A stretch of 64,000 nucleotides of DNA, taken from contig NC_009659.1 in the NCBI RefSeq assembly GCF_000013625.1, positions 1,426,001-1,490,000 on the forward strand, written 5' to 3'. Source of the stretch: Janthinobacterium sp. Marseille (GTDB lineage Bacteria; Pseudomonadota; Gammaproteobacteria; Burkholderiales; Burkholderiaceae_D). This document shows, piece after piece, positions 1 through 9,772 of the stretch. Every line of letters begins with the position of its first letter. Positions within the stretch are counted from its first letter, which is position 1. The notes under the pieces were generated by a model. It searched no databases. It saw only the letters and a list, made by a program, of their open reading frames with translations, and had not been told where the DNA came from. A program made the translations under genes and the position numbers.

Positions 1-1
1 T

Positions 2-442
2 GTGACTTATCAGGTTGATGCAGACGGTTTGCTGTCGGTTTCCGCCCGTGAGCTGCGTTCCGGCGTCGAAGCATCCATCAGCGTCAAGCCTTCATACGGC
101 CTGGCAGACGACCAGATTGCACAGATGTTGCAGGATTCCTTCAAGTCGGCTGATGTCGATATGGCCTTGCGCGCCTTGCGTGAAGAACAGGTGGAAGCGG
201 AGCGCATTGTACTGGCGACGCAATCGGCGCTGGACGCGGATGGTGCCTTGTTGACAGATGATGAACGCAATGCGGTTACCAGCCTGCTGGCGGCGGTACA
301 GCAAAGCAGCAAGGGTGACGATCATCATGCGATCAAGGCGGCGGTAGAGGCATTGGCGCAAGGCACTGAAGAATTTGCCGCACGTCGTATGGATCGTAGT
401 GTACGTACTGCGCTTTCCGGCAAGAAACTGGACGAGATTTGA
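2..442 (+). CDS. hscA: Fe-S assembly chaperone HscA, C-terminal part (5' end outside window)
   Basis: This is the last 146 residues of an Hsp70-type chaperone; the gene begins before the window. The fragment opens inside the substrate-binding beta-sandwich ([14 protein letters not shown], typical of HscA) and continues through the helical lid to the stop. HscA, with HscB, transfers Fe-S clusters from the scaffold IscU. The genes that follow (fdx, iscX) are its usual isc-operon partners, which supports HscA over the general DnaK. Position 2 is only the first complete codon, not a translation start. Confidence 0.93.
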   Translation: MTYQVDADGLLSVSARELRSGVEASISVKPSYGLADDQIAQMLQDSFKSADVDMALRALREEQVEAERIVLATQSALDADGALLTDDERNAVTSLLAAVQQSSKGDDHHAIKAAVEALAQGTEEFAARRMDRSVRTALSGKKLDEI

Positions 443-544
443 TTCATCGCTCTTCAGCCTGCGGGTTGAAGGGCTGTTAGGCGCCGGGGCAGGCAAGCGA
501 ATTTTTGCCCGGCGCATTAAACTTAAACTTTCGAGGTAAACCAA

Positions 545-883
545 GTGCCGCAAATAGTTGTTCTTCCCCACCACACCCTGTGCCCGGATGGCGCCGTGAT
601 TGAAGCGCCGGCAGGCAAGTCGATCTGCGATGTCTTGCTGGAAAACGATATCGATATCGAACACGCTTGCGAAAAATCCTGTGCCTGCACCACTTGCCAC
701 GTCATCGTGCGCGAGGGCTTTGCTTCGCTCAACGAAGCGGGCGATACAGAAGAAGATTTGCTGGACAAGGCATGGGGCCTGGAAGCTGCATCACGCCTGT
801 CATGCCAGGCCATCGTGGCGGAAGAAGATCTGGTGGTTGAGATTCCACGCTATACAATTAATCATGCCAGCGAAAATCACTGA
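545..883 (+). CDS. fdx: ISC-type [2Fe-2S] ferredoxin
   Basis: A 112-residue ferredoxin that supplies electrons to Fe-S cluster assembly. Cys42, Cys48, Cys51 and Cys87 are spaced C-x5-C-x2-C-x35-C, the ligand pattern of the adrenodoxin-like Fdx of the isc operon; Cys46 is an additional family cysteine. The start is GTG at 545, preceded by a GAGGT ribosome-binding sequence. It lies 102 bases after hscA and 11 bases before iscX, so it is probably part of the isc operon. Length and motif match the family fully. Confidence 0.96.
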   Translation: MPQIVVLPHHTLCPDGAVIEAPAGKSICDVLLENDIDIEHACEKSCACTTCHVIVREGFASLNEAGDTEEDLLDKAWGLEAASRLSCQAIVAEEDLVVEIPRYTINHASENH

Positions 884-894
884 GGAGAGCTGAG

Positions 895-1089
895 ATGAAG
901 TGGACAGATACCATCCGCATCGCGGAAGAACTAAATGATAAATTCCCTGATATCGATCCATTGACGATACGCTTTACCGATCTGCATCGCTGGGTCTGCG
1001 AACTCGACGGCTTTGATGATGCACCTGAGCACTCCGGTGAAAAGATCCTCGAAGCAATCCAGATGGCATGGATAGAAGAAGCGCAGTAA
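895..1089 (+). CDS. iscX: Fe-S cluster assembly protein IscX
   Basis: A 64-residue acidic protein of the IscX/YfhJ family, with the family pattern MKWTDT at the start, an internal D-P-x-T-I-R-F-T-D-L stretch and a C-terminal E-A-I-Q-x-A-W-I-E-E. IscX binds the cysteine desulfurase IscS and tunes Fe-S assembly, possibly as an iron-dependent regulator. The ATG has a strong GAGGAG ribosome-binding site seven bases upstream. It is the last gene of the isc operon and is followed directly by a hairpin terminator. Confidence 0.95.
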   Translation: MKWTDTIRIAEELNDKFPDIDPLTIRFTDLHRWVCELDGFDDAPEHSGEKILEAIQMAWIEEAQ

Positions 1090-1110
1090 TCAGCCTTGTT
1101 GAATCAGGCA

Positions 1111-1142
1111 AAAAAAGAGCGACCCGCGGGTCGCTCTTTTTT
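1111..1142. terminator. Bidirectional terminator between iscX and the convergent glycine-zipper gene
   Basis: Stem AGAGCGACCC / GGGTCGCTCT with a two-base centre, flanked by an A-run on the left and a T-run on the right. It can therefore act as an intrinsic terminator for iscX (+) and for the convergent gene ending at 1157 (-). Confidence 0.9.
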
Positions 1143-1156
1143 ATTGTGGGTAAGGA

Positions 1157-1822
1157 TTAACGTGCGCGCAGATAACCGTCTACAACACGAACCTGGTCAC
1201 CGGTATTCCAGTTAGGCTGGTTGTTGTACGGGAAGGTGCGGATGCGGCCGTCTTCCATGCGTACGCGAACTTCATATGTGGTTGCGGTGCGGGTACGTTT
1301 TTCGATTTCATTACCGGCATAGCCACCACCGACAGCACCTGCCACGGTAGCCAGGCTACGGCCATTGCCGTTACCGATCTGGTTACCGAGCAAACCGCCG
1401 ACTACCGCACCACCGACGATACCGACGCCGCTAGGCTTGGCTGCGGTTTGTACACTGCGTATCGATTCGATGCGGCCGCAATTGCTGCATACCTGGGCAA
1501 CTGGAGCAGCTTGTGCCACTTTGTTGTTTGCGTTTTCGCGTGCTTGCGCCTGCTTGGCTGCCTTGGCGGCTGCGGCCTGGCGTTCGTCAGCTTCACGACG
1601 CGCCTGATCGGCACGCTCTTCTGCGGCCTGGGCTTCCGCTGCCTTATCGGCAGCTTCTTTTTCCAGTGCTGCAATTGCTTCTTTTTGCGAGCCGGAGCTA
1701 TTTGAGTTTGGCAACATACCGGTCATGGCGGCGATACCAACCAGACAGACTAGCAATACTGCGACGGCAGCAGCAGCGATGAGCGGATGAATGCGGCTTG
1801 TTGAATTATTGTTGGTTTCCAT
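1157..1822 (-). CDS. Glycine zipper 2TM domain membrane protein
   Basis: A 221-residue protein of unknown function. One membrane segment lies at residues 13-35, followed by an alanine/glutamate/arginine-rich coiled-coil stretch (about 46-100), a CxxC pair (Cys112, Cys115), a glycine-zipper hairpin (about 132-172, with GAVVGG and GAVGGG) and a C-terminal beta-rich tail ending in DQVRVVDGYLRAR. The last part resembles SlyB/Rickettsia 17-kDa-antigen-like proteins that sit in or near the outer membrane. Unlike SlyB it is not a lipoprotein; the N-terminus looks like an inner-membrane anchor. It is a single gene between two hairpins. Function is not assigned. Confidence 0.8.
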   Translation of the reverse strand: METNNNSTSRIHPLIAAAAVAVLLVCLVGIAAMTGMLPNSNSSGSQKEAIAALEKEAADKAAEAQAAEERADQARREADERQAAAAKAAKQAQARENANNKVAQAAPVAQVCSNCGRIESIRSVQTAAKPSGVGIVGGAVVGGLLGNQIGNGNGRSLATVAGAVGGGYAGNEIEKRTRTATTYEVRVRMEDGRIRTFPYNNQPNWNTGDQVRVVDGYLRAR

Positions 1823-1962
1823 GATTCCCTCAGGCTAGTGGTTATTGTTCGAGTAGCTGCAGTATTGCGCGCGACCAGTTAAATAAAAAGCCGAAAGCTG
1901 TGTCAAATGTAAGCCAATGTAACGATATGGATGTTAAAACAACGTTTTCTTTCCGCCAATAA

Positions 1963-1990
1963 AAAAAGGACTGCTTAAGCAGTCCTTTTT
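1963..1990. terminator. Terminator of lysS
   Basis: Perfect hairpin AAGGACTGCT / AGCAGTCCTT with A-run and T-run flanks. It lies 17 bases beyond the lysS stop on the minus strand and upstream of the glycine-zipper gene, so it ends the prfB-lysS transcript. Confidence 0.9.
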
Positions 1991-2006
1991 GTTTGCATGT
2001 GGCAAC

Positions 2007-3542
2007 TTAATCTTCACGACGCAAATGCGGGAAGAGCAGCACGTCACGGATATTCGGCGAGTCGGTGATGATCATCATCAGGCGATCAATACCGATGCCG
2101 CAGCCGCCGGTCGGAGGCATGCCGTATTCCAGTGCACGGATGTAATCGGCGTCGTAGTACATCGCTTCTTCGTCGCCGGCATCTTTCGCTGCAACCTGCG
2201 CCTGGAAGCGTGCGGCCTGGTCTTCGGCATCGTTCAGCTCGGAGAAGCCGTTGGCGATTTCACGGCCAACCATGAACAACTCGAAGCGTTCGGTAATGCC
2301 GGCAACCGTGTCTGAAGCACGTGCCAGTGGCGATACTTCAACCGGGTAGTCGATGATATAGGTCGGTTCCCACAATTGCGCTTCTGCGGTTTCTTCGAAC
2401 AGTGCCAGTTGCAATGCGCCAAGACCGGAGTGTGCATGCGGCTTCACGCCGAATTTTTTCAGTTCAGCCTTGATGAACTCGGCATCGTGCAATTGTTCGT
2501 TGGTGTATTGCGGTGCGTATTTATTGATGGCACCGACGATGGTCAGGCGATGGAAAGGCTTGGCCAGGTCCAGCTCGCGACCACCATAGGTCAGCGTCGC
2601 GGTACCGTGTGCATCGATGGCAGCCTGGCGAATCACGGCTTCGGTGAAGTCCATCAGCCATTTGTAATCAGTGTAGGCCGCATAGAATTCCATCATCGTG
2701 AATTCCGGATTGTGGCGGATCGATACACCCTCATTCCGGAAGTTACGATTGATTTCGAATACACGATCAAAGCCACCGACTACCAGGCGTTTCAGGTAAA
2801 GCTCAGGTGCAATACGCAGGAACATTTCCATATCGAGCGCATTGTGATGAGTCACGAAAGGCTTGGCTGCAGCGCCGCCCGGGATCGTGTGCAGCATAGG
2901 CGTTTCGACTTCCATGAAGTCGTTTTCTGCCATGAAGCGGCGGATCGATGAGATCGCAGCGGTGCGCGCCTTGAAGGTACGGCGCGTATCTTCATTCATG
3001 ATCAGGTCGACGTAACGCTGGCGATACTTGGTTTCCTGATCGGCGAGGCCGTGGAATTTGTCCGGCAATGGACGCAGCGACTTGGTCAACAGGCGCAGTT
3101 CCGTAACCTTGATGGTCAATTCATCGGTCTTGGTTTTGAACAGGGTACCGACTACGCCCAGGATGTCGCCCAGATCGTAGTGATGCAGCGCAGCCATTGC
3201 CGCTTCGCCGGTCAGGTCCAGTGTTGCGTAGATCTGGATACGGCCGTCCGCTTTCGCGCCGGATGCATCCTGCAGCGTCGCGAATGCGGCCTTCTTGCCG
3301 GCTTCACGTTTCAACATCATGCGGCCAGCCAGCGTGACGGTGACCGGCTCCGCTTCCAGTTCTTCGCGGGTCTTGCCGTCGTACTTCTCATGCAGGTCAG
3401 CTGCCTTGTGTTGCGGACGGAAGTCGTTCGGGAAAGCGATGCCTTGTTCACGCAAGGCGCTCAGCTTGGCGCGGCGCTCAGCGATGATTTTGTTTTCGTC
3501 TTGCGGTAGCGCTGCTGCAGCGTCGTCGTTGTGCGTAGTCAT
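2007..3542 (-). CDS. lysS: Lysyl-tRNA synthetase, class II
   Basis: A 511-residue class IIb aminoacyl-tRNA synthetase that charges tRNA-Lys. An N-terminal anticodon-binding OB domain (about 60-170) is followed by the catalytic core. Motif 2 is visible as [15 protein letters not shown] and motif 3 as GCGIGIDRL near the C-terminus. I chose the ATG at 3542 (MTTHNDD); a TTG four codons upstream is in frame but less likely. It lies 57 bases downstream of prfB on the same strand, the prfB-lysS pairing known from many proteobacteria, and ends at a hairpin terminator. Confidence 0.97.
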   Translation of the reverse strand: MTTHNDDAAAALPQDENKIIAERRAKLSALREQGIAFPNDFRPQHKAADLHEKYDGKTREELEAEPVTVTLAGRMMLKREAGKKAAFATLQDASGAKADGRIQIYATLDLTGEAAMAALHHYDLGDILGVVGTLFKTKTDELTIKVTELRLLTKSLRPLPDKFHGLADQETKYRQRYVDLIMNEDTRRTFKARTAAISSIRRFMAENDFMEVETPMLHTIPGGAAAKPFVTHHNALDMEMFLRIAPELYLKRLVVGGFDRVFEINRNFRNEGVSIRHNPEFTMMEFYAAYTDYKWLMDFTEAVIRQAAIDAHGTATLTYGGRELDLAKPFHRLTIVGAINKYAPQYTNEQLHDAEFIKAELKKFGVKPHAHSGLGALQLALFEETAEAQLWEPTYIIDYPVEVSPLARASDTVAGITERFELFMVGREIANGFSELNDAEDQAARFQAQVAAKDAGDEEAMYYDADYIRALEYGMPPTGGCGIGIDRLMMIITDSPNIRDVLLFPHLRRED

Positions 3543-3599
3543 GGGTGGCAACAATCTGTATGTAAATGGCGATGAATGTGTATTACGGACGGAGTACTT

Positions 3600-4704
3600 T
3601 TATACGCCTTGCTTCAGCGATGCGGCGATGAAATCGTCCAGGTCGCCGTCGAGTACCGCTTTGGTATTGCCGGTTTCGAAGTTGGTGCGCAAATCCTTGA
3701 TGCGGGACTGATCCAGCACGTATGAACGAATCTGGTGACCCCAGCCAACGTCGGTCTTGGAATCTTCCAGCTTTTGCTGTTCGCTCATGCGATTGCGCAT
3801 TTCCAGCTCAAACAGTTTGGCTTTCAGCATGTCCCATGCTTCGGCTTTGTTGCGATGCTGCGAACGGTCGTTCTGGCATTGCACGACAATACCGGATGGA
3901 CCGTGCGTCAGACGCACCGCGGAGTCGGTTTTGTTGATGTGCTGACCACCGGCGCCGGACGCACGATAGGTATCGATGCGAACATCGGCCGGATTGATGT
4001 CAATCTCGATCGAGTCGTCGACTTCAGGGTAGACGAACAGGCTGGAGAAGGAGGTGTGACGACCATTGGCAGAATCGAACGGCGATTTGCGCACCAGGCG
4101 ATGCACACCGGTTTCTGTGCGCAGGAAGCCGTAGGCGTAATCGCCTTCGACTTTGAGGGTCGCGGTTTTGATACCGGCAACCTCGCCATCGGATTGTTCG
4201 AGGATTTCGACTTTGAAACCTTTGCGTTCGCAATAGCGCAGGTACTGGCGCAGCAACATCGACGCCCAGTCTTGTGCCTCGGTACCGCCGGCACCGGCCT
4301 GGATATCGATAAAGCAGTTGTTGGCATCCATCGGATTGCTGAACATGCGGCGGAATTCCATGCCTTCGACCAGCTTCAGTAATTCCTGTGCATCGTTTTC
4401 GATGGCGACGATGGTGTCTTCGTCTTTTTCTTCACGCGCCATTTCAAACAGATCGCGGGCGTCGTTGAGCTCGGAGTCGATCTTGATCAGCGTGTGGACG
4501 ATCGCTTCCAGCGATTTCTTTTCTTTGCCCAGGTCCTGGGCGCGTTTCTGGTCGTTCCAGACGTCCGGGTCTTCGAGTTCACCGTTGACCTGGTCGAGTT
4601 TCTCTGACTTCACATCGAAGTCAAAGATACCTCCGGAGTTCGGTCGCGCGAGTCGTGAGATCGGCGAGCAGGGATTCGAGGGAATTTAAGCGTTCAGCTT
4701 CCAT
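3600..4704 (-). CDS. prfB: Peptide chain release factor 2, with programmed +1 frameshift
   Basis: RF2 (367 residues after frameshift) ends translation at UGA and UAA codons. The first 27 codons start at ATG 4704 and run to an in-frame TGA at 4621-4623. The sequence there, CGGAGGTATCTTTGAC, has the internal Shine-Dalgarno-like GGAGG and the slippery CTT-TGA-C. Skipping one base continues into the 337-codon main frame. Full-length numbering puts the SPF stop-codon-recognition motif at 207-209 and the GGQ peptidyl-hydrolysis motif at 252-254. The TGA allows RF2 to autoregulate its own synthesis. An open reading frame starting at GTG 4613 is only the second part of this gene. Confidence 0.96.
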
Positions 4705-4844
4705 GATATTTCTTCAGCAATCAAACCGTGAATTATACCTGAGCTAGTGTTTGCTTTTAAGCCAGTTTCTAGGGCAAACTGGCTTGGCATATCGTTTTTT
4801 TAATATTTTAATAATCAAGAAATATTATTAAGGGAGTAACAAAT

Positions 4845-5570
4845 ATGGGGCGGTCGCGACACATTTGCGCATTTTTTTGCGCATGTGCTGTACTGACAGG
4901 CTGTTCCACGACCCCGGCACCACGCGGGGAAGTCAAGGGGATGTCAGCCAGCGGCAAGGAAATGGGGCAGTCGGATACCAACCGGATTGCGACTATCGCC
5001 ATGCGTGACAACCTGGAGAGTTTGTACCTGTTGATGGATAAGCTGTACCGGCGCAATCCGGCCGAATGGCGCAAAACCGGTATCAGCCGCGAAGAAAGTA
5101 TCAAACGGGTGCGCGAAGCGGTCGAACAACGCCAGCCGTGGCCCGGCTTGCAGGGGCAACGCGATATCAAGGCGCTGTCGCTTGCCCTGACGCCGGACTT
5201 CGCTGGTGACCGGGTGGCGGCGCTGATCTACAGCAGTGCCGATATGATCATCGCCGCACACGATGGCAAAACCGAATTTTTCCTGATCGATGGCCTGGAT
5301 GCGCAGCATATCTACAATGCGGCGCGCAATATCGAGATCGCGGTATGGCTGTTGGGTAGCCGGCGCAACAGTAGCGGCAAGGTTTTGTTACTGGCCGACG
5401 ATATCAGCGAGAACGGGCGCAACCTGAGCTTTGAGCGCGAATTTGGCAAGGTGGTCGGGCGACTCGACCTGATGGCCGAGTTTCTCACTGAAAAGTACCG
5501 CCGCGCCGGTATCACTTATGTGCAAAACCTGATCGGCGGATCTTTCCTGCAATTCCTGCCGGTGCGTTGA
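4845..5570 (+). CDS. Conserved lipoprotein of unknown function
   Basis: A 241-residue predicted outer- or inner-membrane lipoprotein. The signal peptide ends in the lipobox LTGC with Cys20 as lipidation site. The rest is soluble with no transmembrane helix: a region of charged helices (about 50-100), then a mixed section including ALIYSSADMIIAAHDGKTEF and a C-terminal helical part. I recognise no catalytic motif. The ATG is preceded by AAGGGAG eight bases upstream. It is a single gene, convergent with recJ with one base between the stop codons. No function is assigned. Confidence 0.75.
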   Translation: MGRSRHICAFFCACAVLTGCSTTPAPRGEVKGMSASGKEMGQSDTNRIATIAMRDNLESLYLLMDKLYRRNPAEWRKTGISREESIKRVREAVEQRQPWPGLQGQRDIKALSLALTPDFAGDRVAALIYSSADMIIAAHDGKTEFFLIDGLDAQHIYNAARNIEIAVWLLGSRRNSSGKVLLLADDISENGRNLSFEREFGKVVGRLDLMAEFLTEKYRRAGITYVQNLIGGSFLQFLPVR

Positions 5571-5571
5571 T

Positions 5572-7269
5572 TTAGTCAGCAGCTTCCGCATGCTCGACCA
5601 GCAACTGGACGCGGGTCCTGCCGTTGAATTCATTCGCATCGAGGCGGTAAGCCACGCGTGCACGGTTCGGCAGTGAGTCTATGTGGCCGAACCAGATGGC
5701 GTCGTAGCTGGCGCCGTCTTTCTCCAGCGTCAGCTTGAGGTGACGCTCTTTCAGGATGCGTTGATTGACGACGCGGAACTCATCGCAAAACAGCGGCGGT
5801 GCAAAGCCCTGGCCCCAGACCTGGGCTTCCATCAATTCAATGAATTGCGTCGTGAAATAAGCCGATTCGAGCGGACCGTCGGTTTCCACCACGCGTTCCA
5901 GCTGATTCTGGTCCAGCCAGTCCTTGCCGACCGCTTCAAAAGCCTCGGTAAACGCATCCAGCGCGTCTGCCCGTATCGTCAAGCCGGCTGCCATCGCGTG
6001 GCCACCGAACTTATCGATTAGCTTGGGTGCATGCTTGGATACCAGGTCCAGTGCATCGCGCAGATGGAAGCCGGCAATGGAGCGACCCGAGCCTTTGATC
6101 CAGCCATCACCGGCATCTGCAAAGGTAATCGTCGGGCGGTAAAACTTATCCTTCAGGCGTGAGGCGACGATGCCGATTACGCCCTGATGCCAGCTCGGAT
6201 CAAATACGCTGATGGTGGTCTTGTCTTGCGGGTTGAAGTTTTCCAGCAAGAGCAGGGCGGTGTCCTGCATATCCGCTTCGATCGTGCGGCGTTCGCGATT
6301 GATTTCATCCAGCTGCTGTGCGATGGCCCAGGCGCGACCTTCATCGTCGGTGGTCAGGCACTCTATGCCCAGCGACATATCGGACAGGCGACCGGCCGCA
6401 TTCAGGCGCGGGCCGAGTGCAAAACCGAGGTCGAATGGCGAGGCGCGGCGCGCTTCACGTCCGGCGGCACGGAATAGCGCTGCCACGCCGGCATGCATAC
6501 GTCCGGCACGCATGCGCTTCAAGCCTTGTGCGACCAGGATACGGTTGTTTGCATCCAGCTTGACGACGTCGGCCACGGTGCCCAGTGCGACCAGGTCGAG
6601 CAGTGCGTCCAGCTTGGGCTGTGTCTGGGCGTCGAAGATGCCGCGTTTGCGCATTTCTGCCCGCAGCGCCAGCAATACATAAAACATGACGCCGACGCCG
6701 GCCAGGTTTTTACTCGGGAAGCCGCAGTCAGGCTGGTTTGGATTCACGATCACGCGCGCCGCCGGCAAGGTATCGGCCGGCAAGTGATGATCGGTGACGA
6801 CCACGTCTATACCGCGGCGATTGGCTTCGGCGACACCGTCTATGCTGGCGATGCCATTGTCGACGGTGACGATGATGTCCGGCGATTTTTCACGCACGGC
6901 CAGCTCGACGATTTCCGGCGTCAGCCCATAGCCATATTCAAAGCGGTTTGGCACGATAAAGTCGACGATCGCACCCATGGCACGCAAGCCGCGCAACGCG
7001 ACGGCACAGGCGGTGGCGCCGTCGCAGTCATAGTCAGCGACGATAACCAGTTTCTTTTTGGCTGCAATCGCATCGGCCAGGAAGGTGGCGGCGACATCTA
7101 TCTTCAGCAGGCCGGGCGGCGGGATCAACGCCGTCAGCTCGCTATTCAATTCTTTCAGGTCGAGCAGGCCGCGCGCCGCGTACAGGCGCGCCATGACCGG
7201 ATGCACGCCGCTTTGCAGCATGCGTTCGGCATCGCGGAAGGGATAAGGGCGGGTCGTGATGCGGGTCAT
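5572..7269 (-). CDS. recJ: Single-stranded-DNA-specific 5'-3' exonuclease RecJ
   Basis: A 565-residue DHH-family exonuclease that degrades single-stranded DNA 5'-3' in recombination, base-excision and mismatch repair. Motif I DYDCDG is at 79-84, TVDNG near 135-139 and the DHH motif at 160-162, followed by the DHHA1 and OB-fold regions. The length is normal. Its ATG overlaps the stop of the upstream gene as ATGA (7266-7269), so the two genes are probably translationally coupled. Confidence 0.97.
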   Translation of the reverse strand: MTRITTRPYPFRDAERMLQSGVHPVMARLYAARGLLDLKELNSELTALIPPPGLLKIDVAATFLADAIAAKKKLVIVADYDCDGATACAVALRGLRAMGAIVDFIVPNRFEYGYGLTPEIVELAVREKSPDIIVTVDNGIASIDGVAEANRRGIDVVVTDHHLPADTLPAARVIVNPNQPDCGFPSKNLAGVGVMFYVLLALRAEMRKRGIFDAQTQPKLDALLDLVALGTVADVVKLDANNRILVAQGLKRMRAGRMHAGVAALFRAAGREARRASPFDLGFALGPRLNAAGRLSDMSLGIECLTTDDEGRAWAIAQQLDEINRERRTIEADMQDTALLLLENFNPQDKTTISVFDPSWHQGVIGIVASRLKDKFYRPTITFADAGDGWIKGSGRSIAGFHLRDALDLVSKHAPKLIDKFGGHAMAAGLTIRADALDAFTEAFEAVGKDWLDQNQLERVVETDGPLESAYFTTQFIELMEAQVWGQGFAPPLFCDEFRVVNQRILKERHLKLTLEKDGASYDAIWFGHIDSLPNRARVAYRLDANEFNGRTRVQLLVEHAEAAD

Positions 7270-8312
7270 GGTGCCAGGCGTGAGAGTGAAGCTTTGCGCC
7301 AGAATTTGCGCAGCGATGATTTGCTGCTGGTGATGGTCGACAAGGCGATGTTATTGCTGAGGGTGATGCTGAATTGATCGAGCTGATTATTCTTGATTGC
7401 TTCCAGCAGGGGCGCGAACCAGATTTCTTCCATTGCCTGCAGGCGCATCAGCCATTCCGACCAGTCGCCGGCCATGGACGGTGCGATCAGGCTGTCCAGC
7501 GTGAGCAAGCCATGTTGCGGGTGGGTCGCCAGTAATTCGGCGGCCGAGCTGACGGCGCGATGCCTGAGGCCCGCAACCATGAGCGGATTGCGCCCGGAAG
7601 ATAAACTGAACGTTTCTTCAAATTTATTCGCAGGAGCCGCATTGCTATTGCTTGTGCCGCCCCACAGCCAGACCGAGTTGACCGGTTTCAGGCCACGCAT
7701 TTCGCGTGCATCATTGGTCGGATGGTCGTGCCAATGCATTTGCACTTCGTTTTGCAATCTGCGCCAGTTGCGTTCTTTCTCGCCTTTCGGCATCCATATA
7801 TCGATGTTGTGGCCGCAGGCGGCGCTTGGCGTTGACGTCTGTAAGGCGTGCAATTCATCGGCCCGCAGGAACCAGGTATTGGCATCGCCGTACAGCAGTG
7901 CCTGGCCGGTTTCGGCAAATAGCGGCTGTACGACTTCGAACAAGCTGCGCGCATCTTCTTCGGATAACTGTAATTGCTGCGTATCGGTCAATACCAGGTG
8001 ATCGCGCGCGATATGCAAATGCACCGGCTGCAAGATGAACCAGACGCCGTCAGCTGCGGGCAGGCCGAAAGCATCCATTGCATTGCGGGCGGCGGACGGG
8101 CTGGAGTCGCCGTTGACGGCGAGGCCGGATTGGCGGGCCAGCCATGTTTCATGCGGCAACGCACGGGCAAAGCCATCGTATGCCTGGTGTTCTGTCAGGT
8201 CGCCGCGTCCGAGCAGGGTGGCGAGTGCGGGCGTTTTCAGTTCGCGCAGCAGGTCGCGTGCCATTTCTTTCTGAGGCAGCGCGAACGGTAAAAGGAGTGC
8301 AAGTTGAGTCAT
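7266..8312 (-). CDS. RpfE-like / phosphoglycerate-mutase-like protein of unknown function
   Basis: A 348-residue cytosolic protein. From memory, proteins of this kind sit upstream of recJ in Burkholderiales and are named after Xanthomonas RpfE or, loosely, phosphoglycerate mutase; this name rests on position and general likeness, not on a clear motif. Visible features are the start MTQLALLLPFALP, an HIARDHLVLTD segment near residue 115 and SVWLWGGTSN near 210, the last of which recurs in this family. I chose ATG 8312 over a TTG six codons upstream. It overlaps recJ by four bases (ATGA). Biochemical role is unknown. Confidence 0.72.
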   Translation of the reverse strand: MTQLALLLPFALPQKEMARDLLRELKTPALATLLGRGDLTEHQAYDGFARALPHETWLARQSGLAVNGDSSPSAARNAMDAFGLPAADGVWFILQPVHLHIARDHLVLTDTQQLQLSEEDARSLFEVVQPLFAETGQALLYGDANTWFLRADELHALQTSTPSAACGHNIDIWMPKGEKERNWRRLQNEVQMHWHDHPTNDAREMRGLKPVNSVWLWGGTSNSNAAPANKFEETFSLSSGRNPLMVAGLRHRAVSSAAELLATHPQHGLLTLDSLIAPSMAGDWSEWLMRLQAMEEIWFAPLLEAIKNNQLDQFSITLSNNIALSTITSSKSSLRKFWRKASLSRLAP

Positions 8313-8506
8313 GCCGCGATTGTAGGGCAATTGCGCGCCTTGCCGCCATCAAGATCGCGATCTGATACTTATCTTGTCTTTGATGCCATGGGGAACGGAA
8401 TTGGCTGCGGCCGGGTCAATGGCTGGTACGCTTGCCTTTTCATCCTCTTGCTTTGCTGGCGCGGGAGAATGTATGGCAAACTGCGTGCTGCATTCAGGAG
8501 CCTTCA

Positions 8507-9772
8507 TTGAGCATCATAAAAAATCTATCTTTCGAATGGCTGGTCGGCATACGCTATACGCGCGCCGGACGACGTAGTGGTCGTAACAGCTTTATCTCAT
8601 TTATCTCGCTGATTTCGATGGCGGGCATTGCACTTGGCGTGGCGGCACTGATTATCGTGCTGTCGGTCATGAACGGCTTCCAGAAGGAGGTGCGTGACCG
8701 CATGCTATCGGTGTTGTCGCATATCGAAATCTTTGAACCGCAAGGTGCGTTGCCGAACTGGCAGGAAACCGCACGCGAAGCATTCACCAACAAGGAAGTG
8801 CGCGGTGCAGCACCGTACGTCGATGCACAGGCAATGATGACGCGTGATGACACTTTGCGTGGTGTTGCAGTCCGTGGTGTGTTGCCGGCGGAAGAGCCGA
8901 AGGTGTCGGACGTGGCTTCGCAAGTACGCCAGGGCAGCCTCGATAATCTGCGGCCCGGCGAATTCAATATCGTGCTCGGCAATGAGCTGGCGCGCGGCAT
9001 GGGCGCACAACTGGGCGACAAGGTCACGATGATCGCGCCGCAGGGACAGGTGACGCCGGCCGGTGTGATCCCGCGCCTGAAGCAATTCACCGTGGTCGGT
9101 ATCTTCGACTCCGGTCATTTTGAATACGATTCGACGCTGGCCTTCATCCATATCAATGATGCGATGACCATGTTCAAACTGCCGGCACCGTCGGGTTTGC
9201 GCCTGAAGATCGCCGACATGCAGCGCGCTCCGCAAGTGGCGATGGATTTGACGCAGGTCATTAGTGGCAATGTGTTGATACGCGATTGGTCGCGGCAGAA
9301 CCGCAACTGGTTTGCCGCGGTGCAGACGGAAAAACGCATGATGTTCATCATCCTGACCCTGATCATTGCAGTGGCCGCGTTCAACCTGGTGTCGACGCTG
9401 GTGATGACGGTGACTGACAAGCAGGCTGATATCGCGATCCTGCGTACGCTTGGTGCCTCGCCGCGTTCCATCATGAAGATTTTCATGATCCAGGGCGCGC
9501 TGGTGGGCTTGATAGGAACCGCGCTGGGCGTCGGTGGCGGGGTATTGATTGCGTCGAATATCGATGTCATCGTGCCTTTCATTGAACGCCTGCTGCACGT
9601 GCAATTCCTGCCGAAAGATATTTACCTGATTAGTGAGTTGCCATCCGATCTGCGCTGGAACGATGTCTGGACCATCGGCAGTGTGGCGGTGGTACTTTCA
9701 TTTGTTGCGACGCTGTACCCAAGCTGGTGGGCTGCCCGCGTAAAACCTGCGGAGGCATTGCGTTATGAGTGA
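8507..9772 (+). CDS. lolC: Lipoprotein-releasing ABC transporter permease LolC
   Basis: A 421-residue inner-membrane permease of the LolCDE complex, which extracts outer-membrane lipoproteins and passes them to LolA. It has one N-terminal membrane helix ([20 protein letters not shown]), a large periplasmic domain and three C-terminal helices in a FtsX domain. I chose TTG 8507 because AGGAG lies six bases upstream and the protein then begins close to the family start ([20 protein letters not shown]). An in-frame ATG at 8432 would add 25 atypical residues. It overlaps lolD by eight bases. Confidence 0.93.
   Translation: MSIIKNLSFEWLVGIRYTRAGRRSGRNSFISFISLISMAGIALGVAALIIVLSVMNGFQKEVRDRMLSVLSHIEIFEPQGALPNWQETAREAFTNKEVRGAAPYVDAQAMMTRDDTLRGVAVRGVLPAEEPKVSDVASQVRQGSLDNLRPGEFNIVLGNELARGMGAQLGDKVTMIAPQGQVTPAGVIPRLKQFTVVGIFDSGHFEYDSTLAFIHINDAMTMFKLPAPSGLRLKIADMQRAPQVAMDLTQVISGNVLIRDWSRQNRNWFAAVQTEKRMMFIILTLIIAVAAFNLVSTLVMTVTDKQADIAILRTLGASPRSIMKIFMIQGALVGLIGTALGVGGGVLIASNIDVIVPFIERLLHVQFLPKDIYLISELPSDLRWNDVWTIGSVAVVLSFVATLYPSWWAARVKPAEALRYE

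Noticed and set aside
8432..8506. Longer N-terminus of LolC from ATG 8432
   Set aside because: The TTG at 8507 has a well-spaced AGGAG and gives the family-typical start; the extension is not hydrophobic or conserved in type.
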